Below, piece by piece: positions 26,869 to 36,500 of a stretch of DNA of 64,000 nucleotides. Origin of the DNA: an uncultured Bacilli bacterium (GTDB taxonomy: Bacteria; Bacillota_I; Bacilli_A; RF39; UBA660); assembly GCA_934085825.1 (NCBI GenBank), contig CAKOHR010000003.1, forward strand, positions 56,548 through 120,547. Reading direction: 5' to 3'. Position 1 is the first letter of the stretch. Every line of letters begins with the position of its first letter. A program made the translations under genes and the position numbers. A model generated the notes under the pieces. The model was not told the origin of the DNA. It did no database searches and saw nothing but the letters and a program-made list of their open reading frames with translations.

Positions 26869-26884
26869 TGTTTCACGTGAAACG
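26869..26884. other. parS site 6 (15 of 16 bases)
   Basis: TGTTTCACGTGAAACG, differing from consensus only at the last base, followed after 1 bp by TGTTAATAA (26886-26894). Confidence 0.88.
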
Positions 26885-27140
26885 TTGTTAATAATTTGTT
26901 AAGCATAAAATATTTAATACGTACATTTGTACGATTTGTAATTTAAGCAATTGTTATAATCGTTAAATGATATAAATTTAATTTTTTTTGGGGAAATATT
27001 TAGTTAACATAATGTTTGCTTTAAATTGATAAAAATTCTACTTAATAAAAGCTAAAAAAGCCTGAAATTATATGACTTTGTCTGAGTTATTTATTTAAGT
27101 TTTTTTTAAAAAGTGTTGATAACTTGTTAGTTGTGAAATT

Positions 27141-27154
27141 ATTTCCCGGGAAAT
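27141..27154. other. Noc binding site (NBS)-type palindrome
   Basis: ATTTCCCGGGAAAT, the core consensus of Bacillus Noc binding sites, inside a longer perfect palindrome of 22 bp (27137-27158). CCCGGG is very rare in this AT-rich region. A DnaA-box-like TGTTGATAA lies upstream at 27114-27122. Confidence 0.8.
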
Positions 27155-27309
27155 AATTGGTTAACATAATATTTTATTTGTTGTATTAATATTATAATTA
27201 AAAGTAATTTAAATGAGTTATATCTACATAAAAAAATAATTTACAGAGTTATCAACAAGAATTTATGAACAAATTATTCGGAGATACTAATTAATTTATT
27301 TCTTAATGC

Positions 27310-27338
27310 TTGACATATTATTGTTTATCTGGTACGAT
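27310..27338 (+). promoter_or_regulatory. Strong SigmaA-type promoter of the SRP RNA gene
   Basis: -35 TTGACA (27310-27315, perfect), 17-bp spacer, -10 TACGAT (27333-27338). The SRP RNA 5' end would be at about 27345. It may also drive tadA by read-through. Confidence 0.85.
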
Positions 27339-27344
27339 TTATTC

Positions 27345-27415
27345 GTGCAACAAATATGCTGTAACCTGGTCAGAATTGGAAAATAGCAGCCACATCAGCC
27401 TATGTTTGTGTGCAC
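27345..27415 (+). ncRNA. ffs: Signal recognition particle RNA (4.5S type, very small)
   Basis: About 71 nt. The conserved SRP domain IV is plain: CTGGTCAG, then a GGAA tetraloop region (TTGGAAAATAGCAG), then CAGCC. Flanking pairs: GTGCA with TGCAC at the ends, ACAAA with TTTGT, and GCTG with CAGC below the symmetric loop. The terminal helix runs into eight T residues, forming its own terminator, and these overlap the tadA leader. The RNA binds Ffh to target membrane proteins. There is no Alu domain, so it is of the minimal type, shorter than the 114-nt E. coli RNA. In Bacillus the gene lies between tadA and dnaX; here it precedes tadA. Confidence 0.9.
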
Positions 27416-27434
27416 ATTTTTTTTGGAGGAAAAT

Positions 27435-27860
27435 ATGGATACAGAAATATTTAATGTTTTGATGGAAAATACTAACAAGTCACTTAAAAATGGCGATGTG
27501 CCAGTTGGTGCAGTAATTGTCAAAGCCGGAAAAATTATTGCCTCTGGATTTAACACACGTGAAAAAGATCAAAATGTTTTGGGGCATGCAGAAATAAATG
27601 TCATATTAGAAGCGCAAAAAATATTAAATAACTGGAATTTAAGTGGTTGTGATTTATATGTAACATTAGCTCCTTGTTCCATGTGTCTAGAAGTAATTAA
27701 ACAATCTAGGTTGAGTAATGTTTATTATTTGCTTGACAAACCAACCTTTAAAAAAGAATTTAACAAAACAAATTTACAAAAAATTAATACAATTATTTAC
27801 GAAACTAAATATGCTTCAATGTTAAGTAATTTTTTTAAAAATTTAAGAGAAAAAAAGTAA
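27435..27860 (+). CDS. tadA: tRNA-specific adenosine deaminase TadA
   Basis: Converts A34 of tRNA-Arg(ACG) to inosine. 141 residues from the ATG at 27435, 6 bp after GGAGGA. Zinc and catalytic motifs of the cytidine-deaminase fold: HAE in GHAEINVI (catalytic Glu) and PCSMC (PCxxC) in LAPCSMCLEV. C-terminal helix is Lys-rich. Directly behind the SRP RNA gene and 36 bp before dnaX, a conserved neighbourhood. Confidence 0.95.
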   Translation: MDTEIFNVLMENTNKSLKNGDVPVGAVIVKAGKIIASGFNTREKDQNVLGHAEINVILEAQKILNNWNLSGCDLYVTLAPCSMCLEVIKQSRLSNVYYLLDKPTFKKEFNKTNLQKINTIIYETKYASMLSNFFKNLREKK

Positions 27861-27896
27861 ATAATTGTGGTATAATTGTTAGGTAAGGAGGTTTTC

Positions 27897-29504
27897 ATGA
27901 ATTACAAAGTTTTATATCGTAAATATCGACCAGATGGGTTTGATACTTTAGTTGGTCAAAAACATGTTGTGGATATTCTTAAAAACTCAATTAAAGAAAA
28001 TAAACTCTCTCATGCTTATCTTTTTTCAGGACCTAGAGGAACTGGGAAAACATCAACAGCAAGAATACTTGCCAAATCAGTTAATTGTTTAAATAATAAA
28101 GATGGTATTGCTTGCGGAGAATGTGAAAGTTGTTTATCGTTTAATGGTAATCCTGATATTATAGAAATAGATGCGGCATCTAATAATGGTGTTGAAGAAA
28201 TACGTGAACTTATTAATAATGTTAAAATTATGCCTACAAGTTTAAAGTATAAGGTTTATATAATAGATGAAGTTCATATGCTAAGTCAAAGTGCTTTTAA
28301 TGCATTACTTCTTACTTTGGAAGAACCACCTGAACATGTTTTATTTATTTTAGCAACAACAAACTTGGAAAGTGTGCCAATTACAATTGTATCGAGATGT
28401 CAAAGATTTGAATTTCATAGAATTACCGAAAAGGATATAATTTATAGACTTAAATTTGTATGTGATGAAGAAAAAATAGCGTATGAAGATGATGGCCTTA
28501 AAGAAATTGCTACTTTGGCTGATGGTGGACTTCGTGATGCCCTTAGTATATTAGATCAACTTTCTAAAAATAATGAAGTTATCACAAGTAAGTTAGTTTC
28601 TGAAGAAATAGGTAGTATTTCAAATAAAAAAATAGATGATTTAATTAAATGTTTAGATAAAAATGACATTCAAGGTGTGGAAGAAGTATTTAATCATCTT
28701 CAAAGTGTTAATTTAAATTATAAAGTATTTGTTAAAAAGTTAGTGTATGCTTTAAGTGATGTTGGAGTTAAACTACTTAATAGTCCGGATGGATGGAGAC
28801 TTTGCTTTGATGATTGTAAAAATTTAATCCTTGAACTTAATAATATACTTATGAAAATTAATATAAGTGTTAATCCATATCTTATAATAAAAATGTTAGT
28901 TTTGGGTTATATGGATGGTTCAAAAAAAACTGTTCAAATGCTAACAAATTTTGAAAAAGCTGATGCACTTCAACCAAGGGACAAACAGGAAAAAACAGAA
29001 GTACAAAGTGAAAAAATAATTCCAAAAATTGAGATACCAAAAACACAAGAAAGTGAAAATAAAAATGTAGATATAAGAATTAACAATTGTTTTGCTGAAG
29101 CTACTAAAAGTGATTTACTTAATTTAAAAGAAAAGTGGGATAATTTTACTAGTAGTATTGATGATGCTTCTTTTAAAGGACTTCTTAGTGATACAAGTGT
29201 TGTGGCAGCTTCACAAACATATGCAATTGTTCAAGTTACAATACCTCACAAAGATAAAGAATTAATGACAAAGTTAGAAACTATAGAAAAAATGTTTAAT
29301 GATTTTGCAGATATTAATTATAAATTAGTATTTTTAGAAGATACAAAATGGAATTATGAAAAAAATGAATATGTGAAAAAACTTAAGAGTGGGTATAAAT
29401 ATAGCATCCTTGAGGAAAACGTTGAAAAAGAAGTTAAACAAAATGATATTGATGTGTCAGATGTATCTGATATATTTGATATAAATAAAATAGAAGTTGA
29501 ATAA
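27897..29504 (+). CDS. dnaX: DNA polymerase III gamma/tau subunit
   Basis: Clamp-loader ATPase. 535 residues from ATG 27897, which follows AAGGAGG. AAA+ domain: Walker A GPRGTGKTST, zinc-binding CGECESC, Walker B IIDEVHML, sensor 1 LATTN, arginine finger in SRC (VSRCQRFEF). Domain III follows, then a linker (about 370-410) and a C-terminal tau-like part. No programmed frameshift slippery run is seen. ebfC and recR follow, the standard dnaX-ebfC-recR operon. Confidence 0.97.
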   Translation: MNYKVLYRKYRPDGFDTLVGQKHVVDILKNSIKENKLSHAYLFSGPRGTGKTSTARILAKSVNCLNNKDGIACGECESCLSFNGNPDIIEIDAASNNGVEEIRELINNVKIMPTSLKYKVYIIDEVHMLSQSAFNALLLTLEEPPEHVLFILATTNLESVPITIVSRCQRFEFHRITEKDIIYRLKFVCDEEKIAYEDDGLKEIATLADGGLRDALSILDQLSKNNEVITSKLVSEEIGSISNKKIDDLIKCLDKNDIQGVEEVFNHLQSVNLNYKVFVKKLVYALSDVGVKLLNSPDGWRLCFDDCKNLILELNNILMKINISVNPYLIIKMLVLGYMDGSKKTVQMLTNFEKADALQPRDKQEKTEVQSEKIIPKIEIPKTQESENKNVDIRINNCFAEATKSDLLNLKEKWDNFTSSIDDASFKGLLSDTSVVAASQTYAIVQVTIPHKDKELMTKLETIEKMFNDFADINYKLVFLEDTKWNYEKNEYVKKLKSGYKYSILEENVEKEVKQNDIDVSDVSDIFDINKIEVE

Positions 29505-29521
29505 GAAAGGAAGATTATTTT

Positions 29522-29818
29522 ATGAATATGCAACAAATTATGCAACAAGCACAAAGAATGCAAAGGGATATTACAAAGAAAAAAGAAGAAATAGATGCTA
29601 TGGAATTTACTGGCAAATCTGAATGGGTAGAAATAATTTTTAATGGAAAAAAAGAAATTAAATCATTTAAGCTATTAAATGAAGGAACTATTGATACTGA
29701 TGATAAAGAAATGCTTGAAGATATGATTATGATAGCAATTAAAGATGCATTTACAAAAATAGATAAAGAAACTGAAAATAAACTTGGAAATTATGCATCT
29801 ATGAGTGGACTTTTCTAA
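29522..29818 (+). CDS. Nucleoid-associated protein EbfC/YbaB
   Basis: 98 residues, a small DNA-binding dimer that coats the nucleoid. N-terminal coiled helix MNMQQIMQQAQRMQRDITKK, then KEEIDAMEFTGKSEWVEI and a C-terminal amphipathic helix with LGNYASMSGLF. Position between dnaX and recR is diagnostic. RBS AGAAAGGAAG. Length normal. Confidence 0.95.
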   Translation: MNMQQIMQQAQRMQRDITKKKEEIDAMEFTGKSEWVEIIFNGKKEIKSFKLLNEGTIDTDDKEMLEDMIMIAIKDAFTKIDKETENKLGNYASMSGLF

Positions 29819-29819
29819 A

Positions 29820-30419
29820 ATGATATATCCAGAGTCACTAGAAAAATTAATTAATTATTATAAAAAATTACCTGGTATTGGTGAAAAAAATGCTGAAAGA
29901 CTTGCTCTTGCAACTTTAAATTTCAAAGAAGAAGATTTAGATAAGTTTTCGGATGCTATTAAAAATGTTAAAAAGATACATAAATGTAGTATTTGTGGAC
30001 ATTTAACTGAAGGGGAAATTTGTAATATTTGTGCAGATCCTTCACGTGATAAGAATTTAATATGTGTTATTGAGGATTATAAAAGTGTATTTTCTTTTGA
30101 AAAAGCAGGTAATTTCCGAGGCGTTTATCATGTTTTAAATGGACTTATTAGTCCCGCGGATAATATTGGACCTGATAATATTAATTTATCTAGTTTAGTT
30201 AAAAGAGTCGAAGCATCAAAGAAACCTGAACTGATACTAGCATTAAAATCAACAGTTGAAGGGGAAACAACAACACTTTATATAAAGAAAATATTTGAAA
30301 AGAAAAATGTGCTTATATCTAGGCTTTCTTATGGAATACCTATGGGTGCTGAGATAGATTATTTAGATATAATTACTTTAGATAAAGCTTTAGAAGATAG
30401 AAAAAAAATAAGTGATTAA
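29820..30419 (+). CDS. recR: Recombination protein RecR
   Basis: 199 residues. Helix-hairpin-helix LPGIGEKNAERLAL at the start, a C4 zinc finger CSICGHLTEGEICNIC (about 54-69), TOPRIM domain beginning ICVIEDYKSVFSFEKAGNFRGVYHVL, and Walker-B-like C-terminal stretch YGIPMGAEIDYLD. It forms the RecFOR pathway with RecF, encoded 9 kb away. The chosen ATG is one base after the ebfC stop, giving the normal family length; an upstream GTG would add five residues. Confidence 0.96.
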   Translation: MIYPESLEKLINYYKKLPGIGEKNAERLALATLNFKEEDLDKFSDAIKNVKKIHKCSICGHLTEGEICNICADPSRDKNLICVIEDYKSVFSFEKAGNFRGVYHVLNGLISPADNIGPDNINLSSLVKRVEASKKPELILALKSTVEGETTTLYIKKIFEKKNVLISRLSYGIPMGAEIDYLDIITLDKALEDRKKISD

Positions 30420-30456
30420 AAAATAAATTTTTCATATAGTTTTAATGGAGAAGCTT

Positions 30457-30645
30457 ATGAAAAAAGTTATATTTGTTGTAGTAAAAAAAATAGTACTTGC
30501 AATATGCTTAGTATATGCCTTTAATTTACTAGCATCTGGTTTAAAAGTGTTTATTCCAATTAATGTTGTAACAGTAAGTGTTGTAGCATCTCTTGGAATG
30601 AGTGGACTTTTGGCTTTGGTAGCAATATATTTTGTTTTACTCTAG
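30457..30645 (+). CDS. bofA: BofA-like sporulation membrane protein
   Basis: 62 residues with two hydrophobic segments (about 4-25 and 35-60). The C-terminal part IPINVVTVSVVASLGMSGLLALVA matches the Bacillus BofA segment VPINLVTTAISGILGIPGIAALV in order and spacing, and the gene has the same place behind recR. BofA holds the SpoIVFB protease inactive in the forespore outer membrane so that pro-sigmaK is processed on time. The ATG at 30457 has GGAG upstream; the ATG four codons before overlaps that RBS. Confidence 0.8.
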   Translation: MKKVIFVVVKKIVLAICLVYAFNLLASGLKVFIPINVVTVSVVASLGMSGLLALVAIYFVLL

Positions 30646-30654
30646 GAGGCAGAA

Positions 30655-31524
30655 GTGGAAGCAAAAGCATTAGAAAAATTAGTAAAATATTACCGTGAGA
30701 ATAAACTATCTCATGCTTATTTGCTTGAAACAAATAATTTAGAAAAATGCTTTTTAGAGCTTAAAACAGTTATAAAGCAATTATTTTGTCAAGATGAATA
30801 TAGTGAAAAGTGTTCTAAATGTAATTTATGTAATTTGGTAGAACAAAATTATTTGCCATCACTTGTAATTATTGAACCAGATGGAATGAATATTAAAAAA
30901 GAACAGGTACTTGAATTAAAAAAACAATTTAGTATGGTGCCAATTTATACAAAAGATAATATTTATGTTATTAAAAATGCTGAAAAGTTAAATGGAGCTT
31001 CGGCGAATACTATGCTTAAGTTTTTGGAAGAGCCAGAACCAAATATTATAGGTTTTTTCATAACTGATAATGCAAATAATGTTATATCTACGATTAAAAG
31101 TAGATGTGAAATTGTAAAAGTTTATTATAATAATCTTGAACTGGATATAAATTCAATTAATAATGATACTTATAAAGATTATACAAATGTAGCAATTAAT
31201 TATTTATATAAATTAGAAGTAGAAAAAAAAGATGTAATAATGTATAATAAAGATGTAATTTTGTGTAAGTTTAAAGAAAGAGAAGAAATTAAAACTATTT
31301 TTAAGATAATTCTTATTATTTATGAAGAGTTATTAAATAAAGTAATGGGATTTAAAAATAAGTTTAGTTTTGATAATTTGAATAACTTATGTGAATTAGA
31401 TTACAACGATATATTAAAAAGAATGAATTTAACTATTAAGTTTATTGATGATATAGATAGCAATGTTAATATTGAATTATTACTTGATAAATTTGTTATA
31501 GAATTAGGTGATTATAGTGAGTAA
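30655..31524 (+). CDS. holB: DNA polymerase III delta-prime subunit
   Basis: Clamp-loader subunit without ATPase activity. 289 residues. HAYLLETNN replaces the P-loop, as expected for delta-prime. Zinc-type cysteines CSKCNLC, then KKEQVLELKKQFSMVPIYTKDNIYVIKNAEKLNGASANTMLKFLEEP and the SRC motif (KSRCEIV). GTG start at 30655 behind TAGGAGG. It overlaps ricT by 8 bp. Confidence 0.93.
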   Translation: MEAKALEKLVKYYRENKLSHAYLLETNNLEKCFLELKTVIKQLFCQDEYSEKCSKCNLCNLVEQNYLPSLVIIEPDGMNIKKEQVLELKKQFSMVPIYTKDNIYVIKNAEKLNGASANTMLKFLEEPEPNIIGFFITDNANNVISTIKSRCEIVKVYYNNLELDINSINNDTYKDYTNVAINYLYKLEVEKKDVIMYNKDVILCKFKEREEIKTIFKIILIIYEELLNKVMGFKNKFSFDNLNNLCELDYNDILKRMNLTIKFIDDIDSNVNIELLLDKFVIELGDYSE

Positions 31525-32290
31525 AGTTTATGGTGTAGTATTTAATGGATTAAAAAAAAAATATTATTATGAAAGTGATGAAGATTTAGCATTAGATACA
31601 CTTGTAATTGTTAATACTGAAAGAGGCCTTCAACTTGTTAAAGTAGCTGAAGTTTTAGATAAAAAACTTGTAGAGGATTTAGATAAAATAGAACGAGTTG
31701 CAACTTTAGAAGAATATGATGATTATTTAAATAATTTAAAAGATGCAGATAGAGCTTTGAAGAAATGTGCCCAATTTGTACGTGAACTTGAACTTGATAT
31801 GAATGTTGTTAATGCTCAGTTTAATTTAGATAGAAGTCAGCTACTATTTAATTTTACAGCTGATGCTAGAGTGGACTTTAGAGAGCTTGCTAAAAGGCTT
31901 GCTTCAATATATCATACTAGAATTGAACTAAGACAAATTGGAGCACGTGATAAAGCTAAAGAAATTGGTGGTATTGGTGTTTGTGGAGGAGAACTATGTT
32001 GTCTTAGATTTTTAAAAAAAATTGATACTATAAGCATGAATATGGCAAAAGATCAAAATTTAGCATTAAATCCATCAAAAATAAATGGTGCATGTGGAAG
32101 GCTTTTGTGTTGTCTTCTTTATGAAGATGAAGCTTATATTGAAGCAGCTAAAAAATTACCTAAAGTTGGGGAAAAAATTAAAACTAAAAATGGTGATGCT
32201 CAAGTTGTTAGTGTGGATATTATAAATCATCGTGGAAAGATTATGCTTAATGGAGAAAAAGTAGATTATGATTTCGAAAGTGAAGAATGA
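31517..32290 (+). CDS. ricT: PSP1-domain protein RicT (YaaT)
   Basis: 257 residues. The PSP1 domain is cysteine-rich: GVCGGELCCLRFLKK and NGACGRLLCCLLYEDEAY. In Bacillus RicT forms the Y-complex with RicA and RicF, carries iron-sulfur clusters and helps RNase Y process mRNAs and the phosphorelay needed for sporulation and competence. The GTG at 31517 has AGGTGAT just ahead; an earlier GTG at 31508 lacks an RBS. Same order as Bacillus holB-yaaT. Confidence 0.93.
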   Translation: MSKVYGVVFNGLKKKYYYESDEDLALDTLVIVNTERGLQLVKVAEVLDKKLVEDLDKIERVATLEEYDDYLNNLKDADRALKKCAQFVRELELDMNVVNAQFNLDRSQLLFNFTADARVDFRELAKRLASIYHTRIELRQIGARDKAKEIGGIGVCGGELCCLRFLKKIDTISMNMAKDQNLALNPSKINGACGRLLCCLLYEDEAYIEAAKKLPKVGEKIKTKNGDAQVVSVDIINHRGKIMLNGEKVDYDFESEE

Positions 32291-32990
32291 TTTATTTGAT
32301 TATCCGAATAGATATATTATGCAAATCAAAGATGGGTTTAAGTTCTCCTTGGACTCACTTTTACTAGCAGAATTTACTAAATTACGTCAAAGGGATAAAC
32401 TTATTTTAGATATGTGTACTGGTAATGCTCCGGTTCCTTTGATTTTAAGCTTGAAAACTGATGCTAAAATTATTGGCTTTGAATTACAAAAAGATATTGC
32501 AGAACTTGCCAGTGAATCTGTTTTAATAAATGATCTTGATAAACAAATAAAAGTTATTAATGATGATGTTAAAAATATTGGTGAATTTTTTAAACCCAAT
32601 ACATTTGATGTAATAACATGTAATCCACCTTATTTTAAAATAAATGATGTAGGGTGCAAAAATAAAAATGATTATTTAACACTTGCAAGACATGAAATTG
32701 CTATAGATTTAGAAACTATTTTTAAGCTTGTTAATAGATTTTTAAAAGATAATGGTGTGTTTTACATGGTACATAGAGCTGAAAGACTTGATGAAATTAT
32801 AATTTTGGCTAATAAATATAAGTTAAATGTTAAAGAAATTCAATTTATTTCAACTAAAAAAAATAATAATCCTAATACTATTTTAGTAAAATGTGTTAAA
32901 AATAGTAAGTGGGGTGTTAAAATAAAAAAAGAAATTTGTGTTGATAACCTAAGTACTTATCAACATTTATTTGAAGGGAGTAGTAAATAA
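32268..32990 (+). CDS. trmN6: tRNA1(Val) (adenine-37-N6)-methyltransferase-like protein
   Basis: 240 residues. Class I SAM methyltransferase: IMQIKDGFKFSLDSLLLAEF, SAM loop ILDMCTGNAPVPLILSL, acidic residue in IIGFELQKD, and the adenine-N6 motif TCNPPYFK (NPPY). In Bacillus this is YabB, next to yaaT. It overlaps ricT by 23 bp and pth by 1 bp (TAATG). Substrate tRNA is inferred from family and position. Confidence 0.92.
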   Translation: MISKVKNDLFDYPNRYIMQIKDGFKFSLDSLLLAEFTKLRQRDKLILDMCTGNAPVPLILSLKTDAKIIGFELQKDIAELASESVLINDLDKQIKVINDDVKNIGEFFKPNTFDVITCNPPYFKINDVGCKNKNDYLTLARHEIAIDLETIFKLVNRFLKDNGVFYMVHRAERLDEIIILANKYKLNVKEIQFISTKKNNNPNTILVKCVKNSKWGVKIKKEICVDNLSTYQHLFEGSSK

Positions 32991-33541
32991 TGAAACTTAT
33001 TGTGGGTCTTGGAAATCCAGGTAAAGAATATGAAAATACTAGACATAATATTGGTTTTATGGTTTTAGATAATTATTTGGGAAATGTTAAGTGGTCAAAT
33101 AAATTTAATGCTCTATATTATGAATGTTTTATTAGTACTGAAAAAGTAATCTTTGTAAAACCTTTAACTTATATGAATAATTCTGGTAATGCTGTAGGTG
33201 AGTTTGTTAGATATTATAATATCGGTATGAAAGATATTTTGATTATTCAAGATGATTTAGATGAGAAAACCGGCTTATATAAATTAAAGGTGAATTCATC
33301 TAGTGGTGGTCATAATGGTATTAAATCAATTATTAGTTCTCTTGGAACTCAAAGTTTTCCTAGATTAAAGGTTGGAATTGGAAGTGTTAAAAAAGATGAA
33401 GTTATAGATTATGTACTTGGAAAATTTAGTAAAAAGGAAATGGAAATATTAAATAATGAATTTAGCACTTTTAGAAAAATAATTGAATCTTTTGTAAATG
33501 TAGGAATAGATAAAACAATGAATGTTTATAATACTAAATAA
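32990..33541 (+). CDS. pth: Peptidyl-tRNA hydrolase
   Basis: Frees tRNA from peptidyl-tRNA lost by ribosomes. 183 residues. LIVGLGNPGKEYENTRHNIGF (catalytic His), FVKPLTYMNNSGNAV, IIQDDLDEKTG (catalytic Asp), and SSGGHNGIKSII are the family motifs. mfd follows after 9 bp, as in Bacillus except that fin is missing in between. Confidence 0.97.
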   Translation: MKLIVGLGNPGKEYENTRHNIGFMVLDNYLGNVKWSNKFNALYYECFISTEKVIFVKPLTYMNNSGNAVGEFVRYYNIGMKDILIIQDDLDEKTGLYKLKVNSSSGGHNGIKSIISSLGTQSFPRLKVGIGSVKKDEVIDYVLGKFSKKEMEILNNEFSTFRKIIESFVNVGIDKTMNVYNTK

Positions 33542-33550
33542 AGAGGAAAT

Positions 33551-36500
33551 ATGAAGTTTTTAGATGATTATTTTAAATATGAAATTGGAACAGAAATATC
33601 TGGTTTAACTAATGAGTTAAACATTTTTTTCGTTGATAAATTAAGTGAAAAGTATGATAGAAATATAATCGTTCTTACAAGTTCTTTATTTGAAGCTAAT
33701 AAAATATATGATAATTTAGTTAAAATACATGATAATACTTTACTATTTCCAATGGATGATTTTTTGTCATCAATGTTGGTAGCAAGTAGTCCCGAACTTA
33801 AGTATAAAAGACTTGAAACTTTAGATAAATTGAAAAGTGGTAATAAATATATTATAGTTACTAACTTAATGGGGTATTTAAAATATTTACCTAGTGCAAG
33901 TATTAAAAATTATATTGATATTAAGAAAAATGATATTATTAAACGTGATGATTTAGTAAAAGAAATAGATAGCTTAGGTTATCATCGTGAGTCTTTGGTT
34001 ACAATGTCTGGGGAATATGCTGTTCGTGGATTTATTTTAGATTTGTATCCAATTGATTATGATCATCCGATTAGAATTGAATTTGATGGTAATGTAATTG
34101 ATAGTATAAAATATTTTGATGAAAATACACAGATGTCGAATAAAGATATTCATAATATTAAAATTAAAGCAATTGATGAAATGTTATCAAATGATAAAAA
34201 TTCCTTATTTGATTATGCAGAAAATCCTTTGGTAGTCTATGTAGATAAATCTCAGATTGAAGCTTCATATTCTAAGTTATTTGATGATATATCGGAATAT
34301 AAAGAATCAAATGAAATAACAGATGATTTAATGTATTCCTTAGACGATATTCATGATAATGATAGAATATACGTAAATTTATTTTCAAGTGGAAGTTTAA
34401 ATTTAAAAGCTCAAAGTATCATAAATTATAAGGAAAATTTTGAAAAATTAGCTGCCGATTATGATGCTTGGGTTAAAGCTGGAAAAATAGTATACTTTTA
34501 TTTAAGTAAACTAGAAGAAAAGAGAAAACTACTTAAGATTATACCTAGTGCTCATGTAGTAATGAAAGAATTATCTCATGGTTTTATACTGGATAAATAT
34601 GTAGTTATTTCTGAAAATGATATTGAAGATGTAAAATCAAGTAGTGGAGTTTATAAAAATAATTTCCATGTTGGTAAAAGAATAAAGGATTTTAATCAAC
34701 TTGAAAAAGGAGATTATGTTGTACATATTTCTCATGGTATTGGTATTTACCAAGGAATTACTACGCTTTCTGTTCGCGGGGTTCAAAAAGATTTTTTAAC
34801 AATATTTTATGAAGGATCTGATAAGATTTACGTCCCTGTTGAAAAAATTAATTTAATTTATAAATATACTGGTAAAGATGGAATAAAGCCCAAACTTAAT
34901 AAACTTGGAAGTACAAATTGGGAAAAAACTAAAAAATATATTTCTGAAAAAGTTAAAGATATTTCAAGAGAACTTATTATTCTTTATAAAAAAAGATTGG
35001 AACTTAAGAAGAGACCATATAAAGATTATCCTGAAGAAGAAGTTTTTGCTAGTGAATTTAAGTATGCTCTGACGACAGACCAAGCTAAAGCAGTACTAGA
35101 AATTAATAATGACTTAAAAAAAGATAATCCAATGGATAGATTATTATGCGGGGATGTAGGTTTTGGTAAAACAGAAGTTGCTATGAGAGCTATGTTTAAG
35201 GCTGTTTTAAATAATGAACAAGTTCTTTATTTATGTCCAACTACAATACTTTCAAAACAGCAATATAATGTAGCAAAAGAAAGGCTTAAAAATTGGCCAA
35301 TAGAAATAGCCCTTTTAAATAGACATGTAAGTGTTAAGAAAGCTAAAGAAATACTGGAAGATTTAAAGAATGGTAAAATTGATATATTATTTGGTACTCA
35401 TAGGATACTTAGTGATGATATTGTTTGTAAAAATTTAGGGATGCTTGTAGTTGATGAAGAACAAAGATTTGGCGTTACACACAAAGAAAAGATAAAAACT
35501 ATGAAAAGTGATGTTAATGTTTTAACTTTAAGTGCAACACCAATACCTAGAACTTTAAAGATGGCTATGTCAGGTCTTAGAGATTTATCAGTTATTGATA
35601 CACCACCAGTTAATAGATATCCTGTTCAAACTTATGTAGCTGTTGAAGATGACTTTTTAATTAAAGATGCTATTTATAAAGAACTTGCTAGAAAGGGTCA
35701 AATATTTATTCTTTATAATAGGGTGGAAACTATTGAAAAATATATGAATCATATTCACGAATTAGTGCCTGATGCTAGAATAAATTTTGCACATGGAAAA
35801 ATGGAAAAAGATGAGCTTGATAATATAATGACATCTTTTATAAATAATGAATTTGATATTTTGATTTGTACAACAATAATTGAAAGTGGAATTGATATAC
35901 CAAATGTTAATACATTAATTATTCACGATGCTGATAATTTTGGTTTAAGTCAGCTTTATCAAATTCGTGGTCGTGTGGGTCGTAGTGATAAAGTTGCTTA
36001 TGCTTATTTGATGTATGAAAAAAATAAGATGCTTAATGATATTGCTATTAAAAGACTTAATACCATTAAGGAATTTACAGAACTTGGTAGTGGATATAGA
36101 ATTGCTATGAGAGATTTAAGTTTACGAGGTGCAGGTGATGTATTTGGGGCTTCTCAAGCTGGTTTTGTTGATAGTGTTGGTATTTCACTTTATATGAAAA
36201 TGGTTGAAGATGAAATTAAACGTCAACGCGGAGAAGAAGTGGAAGATGAGGATACCGATACTCAAGCTTTAATTAGTGTAAATACTCATATTAGCGATAC
36301 ATACGTAACTGATGAGGATATTAAAATTGAAATACATCAAAAGATTAATGAAATTGATTCTTATGAAAAATTATTAGAAATAAAAGGTGAACTTGAAGAT
36401 AGATTTGGTAAAGTTACTCAAGATATGCTTGTTTATATGTATGAAGAGTGGTTTGAAAAACTTGCTAAAAAATATAATATAAAACAAGTTGTCCAAACGG

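Larger units (their letters stand above)
25929..27308. other. Gene-free centromere-like region: parS array with DnaA-box-like partners and one Noc site
   Basis: About 1.4 kb of extremely AT-rich DNA with no plausible gene on either strand. It contains six parS palindromes (listed separately), one Noc-type palindrome, and repeated TGT(G/T)(G/A)ATAA 9-mers (DnaA-box class on the minus strand) at 26265, 26453, 26639, 26791, 26886 and 27114, each followed 11 bp on by a degenerate second copy (TTGTT). Plus-strand 9-mers of the same class are at 26045 (TTATTAACA) and 27249 (TTATCAACA). It lies about 8 kb from dnaA and most likely loads ParB and SMC near the origin. Confidence 0.85.

Noticed and set aside
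26097..26884. TGTTTCACGTGAAACA repeats as operators of an E-box-type or PurR-like regulator
   Set aside because: The exact 16-bp consensus, multiplicity and origin location are those of parS; there is no promoter arrangement around them.
25929..27308. Possible short genes in the 1.4-kb gyrA-ffs gap
   Set aside because: All six frames are cut by stops at short intervals and no start with an RBS opens a frame of useful length.
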